Below are positions 12,760-21,757 of a stretch of 40,146 nucleotides of DNA, piece by piece. Position numbers and translations under genes: made by a program. Positions within the stretch are counted from its first letter, which is position 1. The number at the start of each line of letters is the position of its first letter. Where the stretch lies: positions 1 through 40,146 of the IMG/VR virus record IMGVR_UViG_3300025120_000162; one strand, written 5' to 3'. The notes below the pieces were generated by a model. That model was not told where the DNA came from, did no database searches, and was given only the letters and a program-made list of their open reading frames with translations. This DNA is from a virus.

Positions 12760-14580
12760 ATGAGTAGTAGAAATAGAGATATAGCACGAATCCTTGGCAA
12801 GACTGAGGCAGCTAATCCAAATAATACAAGCTTAAAAGCAACCGGTGGATCAACAGCTATAGCAGTATATTCCTCACTAGATAGTTTACCTACTACTAGT
12901 TTAACTGCTGGCGATCAAGCATATGTATCTGCAAATAGCCGGCTTTATGTATCAAACGGATCTGGTTGGTATAACGTAGCAGTAGTTAATGCTACTCCTA
13001 CATTATCCCTTAGCGCATCCGGCACTATTGCACTTGCATCAGATGGTAGTACCACAACTGTAATAAGACTAACAGGCACTGATTCAGATAACGCAGATGC
13101 AAACTTAGTGTATTCAATTGAATCTGGTGGTGACTTCTTTAAGTTAGCTACAATTGTTCAAGATTCTGCAAAGCAATATACAATAACACCTCGAACTGAA
13201 GCAGCAGCCACAGCATTAGGATTTGATGGATCAGCTACATTAACATTTAAAGCATCAGATGGTGTTAACCAAGCTACAGTACAGAATACGTTTACATTAT
13301 CATTTGTATCAGATGCCGATTGGACAGGAACTGTAGGACTCACCGAAGTCAATTATGACTATATTATTAGTAATACTATTACTTACGCACAATTTTCAAA
13401 AGATGGTATGGCCACAAGCCGAGACGGAAACTATATAGGTATAACTTACAACAAAGGAATTGGACCTACCTCCGGCGGTGGCGTAGAGGATATTGGTGCT
13501 GTTTTTGTTTATCAAAATAATAATGGCACAGTTACAAATCAAACAATAGTTCAACCAGATGGCCATGCTGCGCAAGAAACATCATTTGGTGACAATGCGC
13601 AATTTGGATGGGATGTAGATTTTGACAACGACGCTTCAAGAATGATTGTTGGCGGCGCGAAATGGTCTTCAACTGGCGTAGCTCAACATGGTCAAGCATT
13701 TGTTTTTACTAGGTCAGGGTCTAATACTTGGACACAAGAAGCTGCGATAACTGCTGAAGGCGGTAATGTTGCTAGTATGTATTTTGGTAGTTCAGTTGCA
13801 ATGAGTAAAGATGGTGATACAGTTGCAATTGGAGCCAGAAATAGAACACACTCTGGTATAACTGGTGCAGGTTCTATTTTCATTTATACAAGATCTGGCA
13901 CTACTTGGTCATATCAAGCAACACTTGCACCAAGCGATTCAGGTATCTATTATGCAGGAAATCATGTAAGCATAGATGATGATGGAGATAGAGTAGCGTT
14001 TGGTACAAATTATTCTGACTTTAACGGAGTTGCTAATAATGGTGGATTCTTTGTCTTTAAAAGAACAGGTAGTAGTTGGGCTGAAGAAGCACATGTAGTC
14101 GGCGGCGCAGCTGGCCGTCAAATGGGTGTTGATACAATGATAAGCGGAGATGGCGAAACAGTTGTAGTTGGTCACGGCGATTATCAATATATTATGATTT
14201 ATACTAGATCTGGTTCTACTTGGTCTAACCAAGCAACTTTTACTTCCTCAACATATGCTTCAAATGATAAATTTGGTGAATCTGTTGCAATAAGTAAAAG
14301 TGGTAATATAGCAATAGCTACTGCGTGGGGAGATGATGATGATGGTACTAGTTCAGGAAATGTGTTTATATTTAAGCGAACTGGTACTAACTGGGCTCAA
14401 GTAACTAAGAAGGGCCCGGGCGTCGCCGGATCACAAATGGGCAGAAAAAATACAGGTCAAGGCGGTATAGGTTGTGATGCTGGAGGTAATAATATTATAG
14501 TAGGCGCTCAAGAACATAACTCATCATCATTTAGCGGTAGTCCACATCACGGTTCTTGTTTCTTGGTTTATGTTTCTTAG
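12760..14580 (+). CDS. Modular fibre/adhesin protein, paralogue of the preceding gene
   Basis: The 606-residue product repeats the plan of its upstream neighbour: anchor MSSRNRDIARILGKTEAANP, module LPTTSLTAGDQAYVSANSRL then YVSNGSGWYNVAVVNATP, and cadherin-like domain near residues 83-185 (LSLSASGTIALASDGSTTTV). Propeller-like repeats occupy the rest (GSSVAMSKDGDTVAIGARNR; GESVAISKSGNIAIATAWGD). The repeats differ from those of the first gene, while the N-terminal third is closely similar, so the C-terminus appears diversified or exchanged. GAGGATAAAAAATG gives a good start. Likely role: an alternative or additional distal receptor-binding protein. Confidence 0.75.
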   Translation: MSSRNRDIARILGKTEAANPNNTSLKATGGSTAIAVYSSLDSLPTTSLTAGDQAYVSANSRLYVSNGSGWYNVAVVNATPTLSLSASGTIALASDGSTTTVIRLTGTDSDNADANLVYSIESGGDFFKLATIVQDSAKQYTITPRTEAAATALGFDGSATLTFKASDGVNQATVQNTFTLSFVSDADWTGTVGLTEVNYDYIISNTITYAQFSKDGMATSRDGNYIGITYNKGIGPTSGGGVEDIGAVFVYQNNNGTVTNQTIVQPDGHAAQETSFGDNAQFGWDVDFDNDASRMIVGGAKWSSTGVAQHGQAFVFTRSGSNTWTQEAAITAEGGNVASMYFGSSVAMSKDGDTVAIGARNRTHSGITGAGSIFIYTRSGTTWSYQATLAPSDSGIYYAGNHVSIDDDGDRVAFGTNYSDFNGVANNGGFFVFKRTGSSWAEEAHVVGGAAGRQMGVDTMISGDGETVVVGHGDYQYIMIYTRSGSTWSNQATFTSSTYASNDKFGESVAISKSGNIAIATAWGDDDDGTSSGNVFIFKRTGTNWAQVTKKGPGVAGSQMGRKNTGQGGIGCDAGGNNIIVGAQEHNSSSFSGSPHHGSCFLVYVS

Positions 14581-14593
14581 AGAATAAAAAACA

Positions 14594-14601
14594 TATAAAT
14601 A
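14594..14601 (+). promoter_or_regulatory. T4-type late promoter (TATAAATA)
   Basis: This exact box follows the adhesin stop and lies 31 bases before the gp13 start. Expected transcription start is near 14607, with GGAG at 14621 as ribosome-binding site. It would drive the neck/terminase group. Confidence 0.85.
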
Positions 14602-14632
14602 GTCAAAAGATTTTTATGTCGGAGACTATTTT

Positions 14633-15388
14633 ATGGCTGCACCTAATTCCAGAGATACATTAATAGATTACTGCAAGCGCCGCCTCGGTGACCCTGTCAT
14701 TGAGATTAACGTTGATGACGAACAGATTGAAGACCGTGTAGACGAAGCTATTCAGTATTATCAAGAATACCATACAGACGCTACATATAGAACATACTTA
14801 CAACATCTTATTACTTCTACAGACGTAACTAATAAGTATATTTCTATTCCATCAGATGTTCTTTACATTTCAAAAGTATTCCCACTTAGTAGAACATTCG
14901 GCGATAACATGAATTTCTTTGATATTAAATATCAAATGATGCTTAATGATATTGCTGATCTTCAAAACTTTGCGGGCGACCTAGCATACTATAGACAATT
15001 AAATCAGTATTTAAGTATGCTCGACCAGACTCTTAATGGTCATCCACAAACTACATTTTCACGGCACCAAGATAGGCTATATATTCATGGTGAATTTGAA
15101 ACACAAGATCTTATTGAAGGCGAGTATCTTGTTGCAGAAATATACAAACAAGTAGATCCGGATACTAATACTTCGGTCTATAACGATATGTGGCTTAAAG
15201 AATATACAACTTCACTCATTAAACAACAATGGGGTTCGAACTTACTTAAATTTGAAGGTGTGCAATTGCCGGGTGGAGTAACATTTAATGGAAGACAGAT
15301 TTACGATGATTCACTTACCGAAATACAATCACTAAGGGAACGAATTCGAGAAGAGCACGATCTACCACCTGACTTTTTTGTAGGATAA
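14633..15388 (+). CDS. 13: Neck protein gp13 (head completion)
   Basis: The 251-residue product begins MAAPNSRDTLIDYCKRRLGD and continues PVIEINVDDEQIEDRVDEAI and QYYQEYHTDAT, the signature start of gp13 in T4-like phages of marine bacteria (T4 gp13 itself is about 309 residues). gp13 joins gp14 in the neck, closing the filled head and connecting it to the tail. Further blocks are DVLYISKVFPLSRTFGDNMN and FEGVQLPGGVTFNGRQIYDD near the C-terminus. It lies at the head of the 13-14-15-16-17 order characteristic of T4, after a late promoter. No unusual features. Confidence 0.93.
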   Translation: MAAPNSRDTLIDYCKRRLGDPVIEINVDDEQIEDRVDEAIQYYQEYHTDATYRTYLQHLITSTDVTNKYISIPSDVLYISKVFPLSRTFGDNMNFFDIKYQMMLNDIADLQNFAGDLAYYRQLNQYLSMLDQTLNGHPQTTFSRHQDRLYIHGEFETQDLIEGEYLVAEIYKQVDPDTNTSVYNDMWLKEYTTSLIKQQWGSNLLKFEGVQLPGGVTFNGRQIYDDSLTEIQSLRERIREEHDLPPDFFVG

Positions 15389-15391
15389 ACT

Positions 15392-16567
15392 ATGGCCAGA
15401 AATTTCTATTTCACTGAAAAGGTCAGATCTGAACAATTACTTTATGAAGATTTAGTGATTGAAGCTTTGAAGATCTATGGCAGTGACGTATATTATCTTC
15501 CACGTACAATCGTAAACGAAGATGTATTATTTGGTGAGGATCCAGCCTCATCATTCGATAACGCGTTTAAGATCGAAATGTACATTGATAATATAGAAGG
15601 CTTTGACGGTGAAGGAGATCTGTTTACAAAGTTTGGAGTAGAAATACGAGATGAAGCTACGTTTGTAGTTTCTAGGGCGAGATGGAAGAAACAAGTAGTA
15701 AGAGCTTCTGACGCTGAGCAAGGAGACCGGCCAACTGAAGGAGATCTTATTTATCTTCCATTAACTAAATCTATTTTTCAAATTAATCATGTTGAACATG
15801 AACAACCATTTTATCAATTAGCAAATGTTCCAGTATTTAAAATGCGGTGTACTCTCTTTGAGTATAGCAACGAGGATATGGAAACGGGTGTTGATGTTAT
15901 TGATCAAATCGATCGTGATTTTGCATATCAATATAAGCTACAATTAGCTTCACCTAAAGCCGCAACTGTTTCTGTTACAATGGATAGCGGTTCTTTAAGT
16001 ACTATTAGCATATTACAAAGTGGAAGATATTACACAGCAGCACCTACTATTCTTATTAGTGGTGGAATGGATTCAAGTGCTGTACCTACAGACAGTGCAA
16101 CTGCGATAGCAACTATCGACTCAGCGGCCGGAGTATTATCAACTATATCAATTACCAATGCTGGATCCGGTTATGATTCATCAGTAGTCATAAATCTTAT
16201 CGGTGGAAATATAGTTGATAGTTCATATATAATTGGTGATTCAGCATTCCAGACTCTTGCTAATAATGTAATTATGTCTGGTGAAATTATGCATTATGCA
16301 ATGGATTCAGATTTAGATTCAAATAGGTATTTGTATCTTGGTCTTGCCGGTGCTAATGATGGTAAGTTCCACACCTTTACTTCAGGTGCATATCCAAATG
16401 GAACAGTTGTTAAAACAACTGGAGCAGCATCAGGACTTCAGGTTATAGGTGTTACAGAACCTAACAACCTTTCAGAGAATGAACAAAATGACGTATTTAG
16501 TTCATTTTCTACAGACTTCTTAGACTTTAGTGAAAATAACCCATTTGGTGATCCGGAGAATCAATAA
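15392..16567 (+). CDS. 14: Neck protein gp14 with an internal beta-rich insertion
   Basis: The 391-residue product starts MARNFYFTEKVRSEQLLYED and contains DVYYLPRTIVNEDVLFGEDP, diagnostic for gp14, which with gp13 forms the neck that joins the head to the tail. T4 gp14 is about 256 residues, so this version is clearly longer. Residues of about 190-275 hold an apparent insertion with two similar units, STISILQSGRYYTAAPTILI and STISITNAGSGYDSSVVINL. This type of Gly/Tyr-rich beta repeat recurs in phage structural proteins. The conserved part resumes in the C-terminal region. The gene lies three bases after gp13 and shares its last base with gp15. Confidence 0.92.
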   Translation: MARNFYFTEKVRSEQLLYEDLVIEALKIYGSDVYYLPRTIVNEDVLFGEDPASSFDNAFKIEMYIDNIEGFDGEGDLFTKFGVEIRDEATFVVSRARWKKQVVRASDAEQGDRPTEGDLIYLPLTKSIFQINHVEHEQPFYQLANVPVFKMRCTLFEYSNEDMETGVDVIDQIDRDFAYQYKLQLASPKAATVSVTMDSGSLSTISILQSGRYYTAAPTILISGGMDSSAVPTDSATAIATIDSAAGVLSTISITNAGSGYDSSVVINLIGGNIVDSSYIIGDSAFQTLANNVIMSGEIMHYAMDSDLDSNRYLYLGLAGANDGKFHTFTSGAYPNGTVVKTTGAASGLQVIGVTEPNNLSENEQNDVFSSFSTDFLDFSENNPFGDPENQ

Positions 16568-17358
16568 TGTTTGGTGGACACTTCTATCATGAAAAAATGA
16601 GAAAGTCAGTCTCCATATTTGGTAGACTGTTCAATAACATTTATATTTTAAGAAAAGATAAATCCGGTGCTGTATTGAACCAATTAAAGGTTCCACTTGC
16701 TTATGCACCTAAAATGAAATATTTAGAAAGAATAAGAGAAAATCCAGACTTAGTTAATGATACTCGAGTAGCGCTTAAGTTACCACGCATGTCATTTGAG
16801 ATTGTTAATATAACTTATGATTTGACTAGACAGTTATCGAAAGTAAGTAACTTTTCTACACTAGGTGCAACTAATTCAAATAGACAAAAGTTCTATTCAC
16901 CTGTACCTTATAACTTGGATTTTCAATTAAACATATTTGCAAAGAATCAAGACGATGCTTTGCAGATCGTTGAGCAAATACTGCCAACGTTTAATCCACA
17001 ATACACATTAACAATTAAACCTTTTCCAACGGAATATCCAAACTTTGTTGAAGATATACCAATTGTGATTCAGGGAGTTACATTCGCTGATGACTACGAA
17101 GGCGCTTTAGAACAAAGACGCACGATCATCTACACGATAAACTTTGAAATGAAAACACAATTTTATGGTGATATCGCCGATAAAGCTATTATCCGTTCTG
17201 CAATTAATAATATATACGATATTAATGCGGGTTTACTTGATTCTGATGTAAAACTAGAAACTATAACTACTAAACCGAATCCTCTTGCAACATTTGGCAC
17301 GGCAGATAGTGATTTTGGATTTACCAATACTATAGAAATGACAGGTGATAGTTCATGA
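16567..17358 (+). CDS. 15: Tail completion and sheath stabiliser gp15
   Basis: The 263-residue product (T4 gp15: 272) starts MFGGHFYHEKMRKSVSIFGR then LFNNIYILRKD, the typical gp15 opening. Further conserved blocks include PRMSFEIVNITYDLTRQLSK, PVPYNLDFQLNIFAKNQDDA and EQRRTIIYTINFEMKTQFYG. gp15 forms a hexamer at the head-proximal end of the tail, holding the last gp18/gp19 rings and docking on the neck. Its C-terminal tail (about residues 222-263) is less conserved and polar. Overlaps: one base with gp14, four with gp16. Confidence 0.94.
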   Translation: MFGGHFYHEKMRKSVSIFGRLFNNIYILRKDKSGAVLNQLKVPLAYAPKMKYLERIRENPDLVNDTRVALKLPRMSFEIVNITYDLTRQLSKVSNFSTLGATNSNRQKFYSPVPYNLDFQLNIFAKNQDDALQIVEQILPTFNPQYTLTIKPFPTEYPNFVEDIPIVIQGVTFADDYEGALEQRRTIIYTINFEMKTQFYGDIADKAIIRSAINNIYDINAGLLDSDVKLETITTKPNPLATFGTADSDFGFTNTIEMTGDSS

Positions 17359-17696
17359 GTGATAATGTAAAAAGTGATTATGATTATTCTAGACAAACAT
17401 ATTATGACTTAATTGAAAAAGGCCGTGAAAGTTTAGAAGACATGATTGAAGTTGCTCGGCAATCCGAGCATCCAAGAGCATATGAAGTCTTATCTGGTAT
17501 GATAAAAAATATATCAGATGTAAATGACAAGCTTATGGATTTAAACAAGAAACAAAAAGATATAGATAAAAAGGATGAAGCACCTCAAATAGCAGGTGGT
17601 ACTACTAATAACTTATTTTTGACAACAGCTGATCTTCAAAAAATGATGGTTACTAAAGATGATGAAAAACTGGTAGATGTCACTCCTACAGAATGA
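17355..17696 (+). CDS. 16: Terminase small subunit gp16
   Basis: The 113-residue product starts in a four-base overlap with gp15 and ends 20 bases inside gp17. The central segment YYDLIEKGRESLEDMIEVAR then EHPRAYEVLSGMIKNISDVN and KLMDLNKKQKDIDKK forms the helical, coiled-coil core expected for gp16, whose ring regulates the packaging ATPase and helps recognise DNA to be cut. T4 gp16 is about 164 residues; this is the shorter form seen in marine T4-like phages. The C-terminal part is polar. Identification rests on position directly before gp17 and the coiled-coil core. Confidence 0.9.
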   Translation: MSDNVKSDYDYSRQTYYDLIEKGRESLEDMIEVARQSEHPRAYEVLSGMIKNISDVNDKLMDLNKKQKDIDKKDEAPQIAGGTTNNLFLTTADLQKMMVTKDDEKLVDVTPTE

Positions 17697-19317
17697 AGCA
17701 TATCTAGGAAATCCAAATGTTAAAAGAGATGGAGTACTTCAAGTATGGACTCCGCAACTTTTACAAATATACAAAAAATGTATGGATGATCCTATTTACT
17801 TTGCAGAAGAATACGTAAAAGTTATTTCTTTAGACCAAGGTCTAGTTCCGTTTAAACTATATCCTTACCAAAAAGAAATGTTTGGACACTTTAATGACAA
17901 TCGCTTCTCAATTATTCTTGCTTGTCGCCAATCTGGAAAATCCATCTCAGCATGCGCATATCTCCTCTGGTACGCGCTCTTCCATCCGGAAAAAACAATT
18001 GCGATTCTTGCGAATAAAGGGGCGACTGCTCGGGAAATGTTATCTCGTATTACGCTCATGCTGGAAAACATTCCGTTCTTTTTACAGCCGGGTTCGAAAG
18101 CTCTTAACAAAGGAAGCTTGGAATTCAGTAATAACTCGCGGATCCTTGCGGCTGCAACTAGCGGTAGCTCTATTCGTGGTATGTCAGTTAATCTATTATA
18201 CTTGGATGAGTTTGCTTTCGTAGAAAGAGCATCTGAGTTTTATACTTCCACATATCCAGTTGTATCTGCGGGTACAGGCACGAAAGTAATTGTTACTTCT
18301 ACAGCAAATGGTATTGGCAATCAGTTTCATAAAATATGGGAAGGATCTGTACAAGGAATAAACGAGTTCCGTAATTTTCGTGTAGATTGGTGGGACGTCC
18401 CGGGTCGTAATGAAGAATGGAAAACTCAAACAATTTCCAATACGAGTCAATTACAATTTGACCAAGAGTTTGGGAATACATTCTTTGGGACAGGTGATAC
18501 ACTCATAAGTGCTGATTGTTTATTATCATTAAGATCTAAACTATATAAACGTGAAATGGAAGGCGGTTCCTTACGTATATATGAAGAGCCTGTAGAAAAA
18601 CATGACTATATAATGACAGTTGATGTAAGTAAGGGAAGAGGGCAGGATTATTCTACTTTTACTTTAATCGATATTAGCGTTCGCCCATTTGCACAGGTGG
18701 CTGTTTATCGGAACAACACTATCTCTCCTATTCTCTTCCCTAATATTATATATAAGTATGCAAAAGTCTACAACGAAGCTTACGTAGTAATTGAAGCAAA
18801 TGATCAGGGTGGTGTAGTTTGTAATGGTTTATATCATGATTTAGAATATGAAAATGTACATGTTGAATCATCTGTAAAAGCCAATGCTATTGGCATTGAA
18901 ATCACAAGAAAAACTAAAAGACTTGGTTGTTCTGCTATTAAAGATATACTTGAAACACATAAGCTAGAAATTGTTGATGATCAAACTATCTTAGAAATAT
19001 CTACATTTGAAGCACGAGGTCAATCATACGAAGCCAGTGATGGTAACCATGATGATCTTATGATGAATCTTGTTATGTTCGGTTATTTTTGTTCCACTCA
19101 GTATTTTGGTGATATGACAGATATCAACTTAAAGCAAATGTTATTTGATCAACGAATGAAAGAAATAGAAGAAGACATTGTGCCATTCGGGTTTATCCAA
19201 AATGGCCAGGATGATGTAGATTTAGATATAAGAAATGATCCGGATAACTGGCAAGTACAAGGATATGAGCCAGATCTTAGCACTACTGACGGAATCTTCG
19301 ATAGAATTAAAGATTAG
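17677..19317 (+). CDS. 17: Terminase large subunit gp17 (packaging ATPase and nuclease)
   Basis: The 546-residue product packages DNA into the prohead and cuts the concatemer. The ATPase domain has Walker A ACRQSGKS at residues 82-89 (Lys88), Walker B LLYLDE at 173-178 with catalytic Glu178, and the coupling motif TSTANG near 207-212. The C-terminal RNase H-like nuclease has acidic residues Asp316 in TVDVSKGRGQDYSTF, Glu373 in VVIEANDQGG and Asp459/460 in GNHDDLMM, matching the gp17 catalytic triad by order and spacing. It overlaps gp16 by 20 bases. Bases near 17,890-18,180, coding for the ATPase core, use noticeably more GC-rich codons than flanking parts. Confidence 0.97.
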   Translation: MSLLQNEAYLGNPNVKRDGVLQVWTPQLLQIYKKCMDDPIYFAEEYVKVISLDQGLVPFKLYPYQKEMFGHFNDNRFSIILACRQSGKSISACAYLLWYALFHPEKTIAILANKGATAREMLSRITLMLENIPFFLQPGSKALNKGSLEFSNNSRILAAATSGSSIRGMSVNLLYLDEFAFVERASEFYTSTYPVVSAGTGTKVIVTSTANGIGNQFHKIWEGSVQGINEFRNFRVDWWDVPGRNEEWKTQTISNTSQLQFDQEFGNTFFGTGDTLISADCLLSLRSKLYKREMEGGSLRIYEEPVEKHDYIMTVDVSKGRGQDYSTFTLIDISVRPFAQVAVYRNNTISPILFPNIIYKYAKVYNEAYVVIEANDQGGVVCNGLYHDLEYENVHVESSVKANAIGIEITRKTKRLGCSAIKDILETHKLEIVDDQTILEISTFEARGQSYEASDGNHDDLMMNLVMFGYFCSTQYFGDMTDINLKQMLFDQRMKEIEEDIVPFGFIQNGQDDVDLDIRNDPDNWQVQGYEPDLSTTDGIFDRIKD

Positions 19318-19323
19318 TAATAT

Positions 19324-19331
19324 TATAAATA
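19324..19331 (+). promoter_or_regulatory. T4-type late promoter (TATAAATA)
   Basis: This exact box lies between the gp17 stop and gp18, 62 bases before the ATG. Expected start is near 19337, leaving a leader of about 57 bases. It drives the tail sheath/tube genes. Confidence 0.85.
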
Positions 19332-19393
19332 ATGGTATATTGAACAATAACCGTATTATGAAATCATATAATTAGTTAAAAGGAAACAAAGCT

Positions 19394-21154
19394 ATGGCAC
19401 TCGGCACACCGTCAGAAAGTCCAGCGGTTGTTGTAAAGGAAATAGATCTGACAGGTGGCGTTCCTAACGTCCAGTCAACTACCGGAGCAATCGTAGGTAA
19501 CTTTCGCTGGGGTCCTGTTGAACAAAGAGTTTTAGTTGACAATGAGGCAACTCTAGTCGACAACTTTGCAACACCAGACTCAGCAAATACCATAGACTTC
19601 CACTCAGCACAATACTTCTTGCGCTATTCAAGTGCACTGCAAGTAGTGAGGGAAGTTACTAGTGCAGCTAAGAATTCTCGTTCTATTATCGGTCAAACTG
19701 CCGTTGATTCAGATGGTGGATTACCGACACCAACTGTAAAGAACGAAGCAAATTTTAATACTCAGCTGTCAACACTAACATCTAATTCACACACATTTGT
19801 TGCGAAATACCCAGGTGATCTTGGTAACTCAATTCGTGTGTCAATTTGTCCTGCAGACTCAGGAACTGCAACATTTACCGGATGGGCTTATCAAAACGAA
19901 TTTGATAAAGCACCACAAACTTCAACCTATGCTTCTAATCGTGCAGCTTTATTTGATGAAATGCATGCAGTAGTAATTGACCAAGAAGGTAAGTTTACTG
20001 GAACAAAAGGTACAGTTCTAGAAACATTCCCATTTGTGTCTGTAGGTAAAGATGCTAAGAATCCAGATGGAACCAATAACTTCGCAAAAGATGTTATTAA
20101 CGAGCGTTCCGAATATATTTGGATGGCCGGATTTGATTCTGCATTTAATGCTGCAGGGGCAGGCACAGACATCGATAGTGGAGATAACTTTAAGTTAACT
20201 TCTCCATCACCGGTTGATCACACATTCACAAAAGGTGTTAACTCAGAAGCGCTAACAACTTCAGAGTTTCTTTCTGGATTTGATCTTTTTGAAGATGAAA
20301 ACCAAGTAGAAGTAGACTTCTTAATTGCACCGGGAATGACAAACAGCACTGATCAGGCCACAGTCGTAAATGACTTGGTATCAACTGCTCAGTCACTTCG
20401 CAAAGACTGTATAGTAAATGCATCTCCAGCAAGAGATGACGTAGTAAATGTGCCAGCAGCCGCAATTGCAGTAACTAATGTAGTAGCAACTGCCAATGCA
20501 TTTACAAACTCATCTTACCTTGTTGCAGATAATAACTACTTAAAAGTCTATGATAAGTATAATGATCAGTACATCCATATTCCAGCAGCATCATCTACTG
20601 CCGGTATTTGTGCAGCCACAGACCTTGAAAGAGCACCTTGGTTCTCTCCAGCAGGTCAAAGGCGTGGTAATTATTTAGGAATTACAGGTCTTGCCTATAC
20701 TCCTAATAAGTCACAAAGGGATACACTGTATAAAGCAGATGTAAATCCAATTGCCAATATTCCTGGGCAAGGAACAATTCTTTACGGTGATAAGACAATG
20801 CTTGGTCGACCATCAGCATTTGATCGAGTCAATGTACGGAGACTCTTCCTTGTACTCGAAAGAGCAATTGGCCGAGCCGCTCAACAGGTACTCTTTGAAT
20901 TCAATGATGAATTCACAAGAGCAGAGTTTGTCAACATTGTAGAGCCAGTTCTTCGAGAAGTCAAAGGCCGGCGTGGTATTACAGACTTTAGAGTAGTCTG
21001 TGATGAGACAAACAATACACCAGCTATTGTTGATCGTAATGAATTCATCGCAAACATCTTCATCAAACCAGCACGTTCTATTAACTACGTCACTCTGAAT
21101 TTTGTGGCAGTTAGAACAGGTGTTGACTTTGAAGAAGTAGTTGGCACGGTTTAA
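19394..21154 (+). CDS. 18: Tail sheath protein gp18
   Basis: The 586-residue product begins MALGTPSESPAVVVKEIDLT then GGVPNVQSTTGAIVGNFRWG, the standard gp18 start; T4 gp18 is 659 residues. The sheath contracts to drive the tube through the host envelope. The conserved C-terminal core holds ERAPWFSPAGQRRGNYLGIT, LYKADVNPIANIPGQGTILY, RPSAFDRVNVRRLFLVLERA and ends DFRVVCDETNNTPAIVDRNE before KPARSINYVTLNFVAVRTG. The middle surface domain, which varies between phages, is shorter than in T4. AAAAGGAAAC upstream is the ribosome-binding site. gp19 follows after 14 bases with a strong AAGGAGG. Confidence 0.96.
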   Translation: MALGTPSESPAVVVKEIDLTGGVPNVQSTTGAIVGNFRWGPVEQRVLVDNEATLVDNFATPDSANTIDFHSAQYFLRYSSALQVVREVTSAAKNSRSIIGQTAVDSDGGLPTPTVKNEANFNTQLSTLTSNSHTFVAKYPGDLGNSIRVSICPADSGTATFTGWAYQNEFDKAPQTSTYASNRAALFDEMHAVVIDQEGKFTGTKGTVLETFPFVSVGKDAKNPDGTNNFAKDVINERSEYIWMAGFDSAFNAAGAGTDIDSGDNFKLTSPSPVDHTFTKGVNSEALTTSEFLSGFDLFEDENQVEVDFLIAPGMTNSTDQATVVNDLVSTAQSLRKDCIVNASPARDDVVNVPAAAIAVTNVVATANAFTNSSYLVADNNYLKVYDKYNDQYIHIPAASSTAGICAATDLERAPWFSPAGQRRGNYLGITGLAYTPNKSQRDTLYKADVNPIANIPGQGTILYGDKTMLGRPSAFDRVNVRRLFLVLERAIGRAAQQVLFEFNDEFTRAEFVNIVEPVLREVKGRRGITDFRVVCDETNNTPAIVDRNEFIANIFIKPARSINYVTLNFVAVRTGVDFEEVVGTV

Positions 21155-21168
21155 GGAGGTAATGTAAA

Positions 21169-21696
21169 ATGGCTGTTCTCGGAGTAGACGATTTTAAGTC
21201 GAAACTTAGAGGCGGTGGGGCACGTCCCAACCTCTTTAAAGTAACTATTAACTATCCGGGTTTTGCAAATGGTGATGCTGAATTAACATCATTCCTTTGT
21301 GAAGCTGCATCATTGCCCGGTTCAACTTTCGGAATCATTCCAGTTGCATTTAGAGGACGTATCCTCAAAATGGCTGGTGATAGGACATTCGCTGAATGGA
21401 ATACTACTATCATTAATGACACCGACTTTTCAGTTCGTGATGCAATTGAAAGATGGATGAATGGTATCAATGCACATAGTGCTAATACCGGACTCACATC
21501 TCCGATTGCTTACGAGGCTGATCTAAAAGTTGAACAGCTTGATCGTGATTCATCGGTATTGAAGACATACACATTCCGTGGTGCTTATCCGCAGGATTTG
21601 TCAGAAATAGCTTTGAGTTATGGCGATAATGATAATATTGAAAGATTCAATTGTATCTGGGCATACCAGTACTATGAGTCTAATACCACTTCATAA
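21169..21696 (+). CDS. 19: Tail tube protein gp19
   Basis: The 175-residue product (T4 gp19: 163) starts MAVLGVDDFKSKLRGGGARP then NLFKVTINYPGF, a clear gp19 start. Further conserved blocks are CEAASLPGSTFGIIPVAFRG, FAEWNTTIINDTDFSVRDAI, ERWMNGINAHSA and the C-terminal TFRGAYPQDLSEIALSYGD. It forms the stacked hexameric tube through which DNA, and any packaged proteins, would pass. AAGGAGG at 21153-21159 overlaps the gp18 stop and gives strong translation. It is followed by an AATAAATA box and a terminator. A second gp19-like gene occurs at 27146. Confidence 0.96.
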   Translation: MAVLGVDDFKSKLRGGGARPNLFKVTINYPGFANGDAELTSFLCEAASLPGSTFGIIPVAFRGRILKMAGDRTFAEWNTTIINDTDFSVRDAIERWMNGINAHSANTGLTSPIAYEADLKVEQLDRDSSVLKTYTFRGAYPQDLSEIALSYGDNDNIERFNCIWAYQYYESNTTS

Positions 21697-21698
21697 GT

Positions 21699-21706
21699 AA
21701 TAAATA
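21699..21706 (+). promoter_or_regulatory. Variant late promoter box (AATAAATA)
   Basis: A one-base variant of the late box follows the gp19 stop by two bases and precedes gp20. The terminator at 21712 lies directly on its expected transcript start, so any transcript begun here would meet it at once. Confidence 0.4.
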
Positions 21707-21711
21707 GAGAG

Positions 21712-21740
21712 GAGCCGGCAACGGTCGGCTCTTCTTCTTT
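21712..21740 (+). terminator. Rho-independent terminator between gp19 and gp20
   Basis: The stem GAGCCGGC pairs with GTCGGCTC (one G-T pair) around loop AACG, followed by the pyrimidine run TTCTTCTTT. It closes the sheath/tube unit. The interrupted T tract may allow partial read-through to gp20. Confidence 0.8.
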
Positions 21741-21757
21741 AATGTAAGGTAATTATA

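Noticed and set aside
14598-14630. AATAGTC/GACTATT inverted repeat in the gp13 leader
   Set aside because: The left arm precedes the expected late transcription start (near 14607), so it would not be in the RNA; likely chance.
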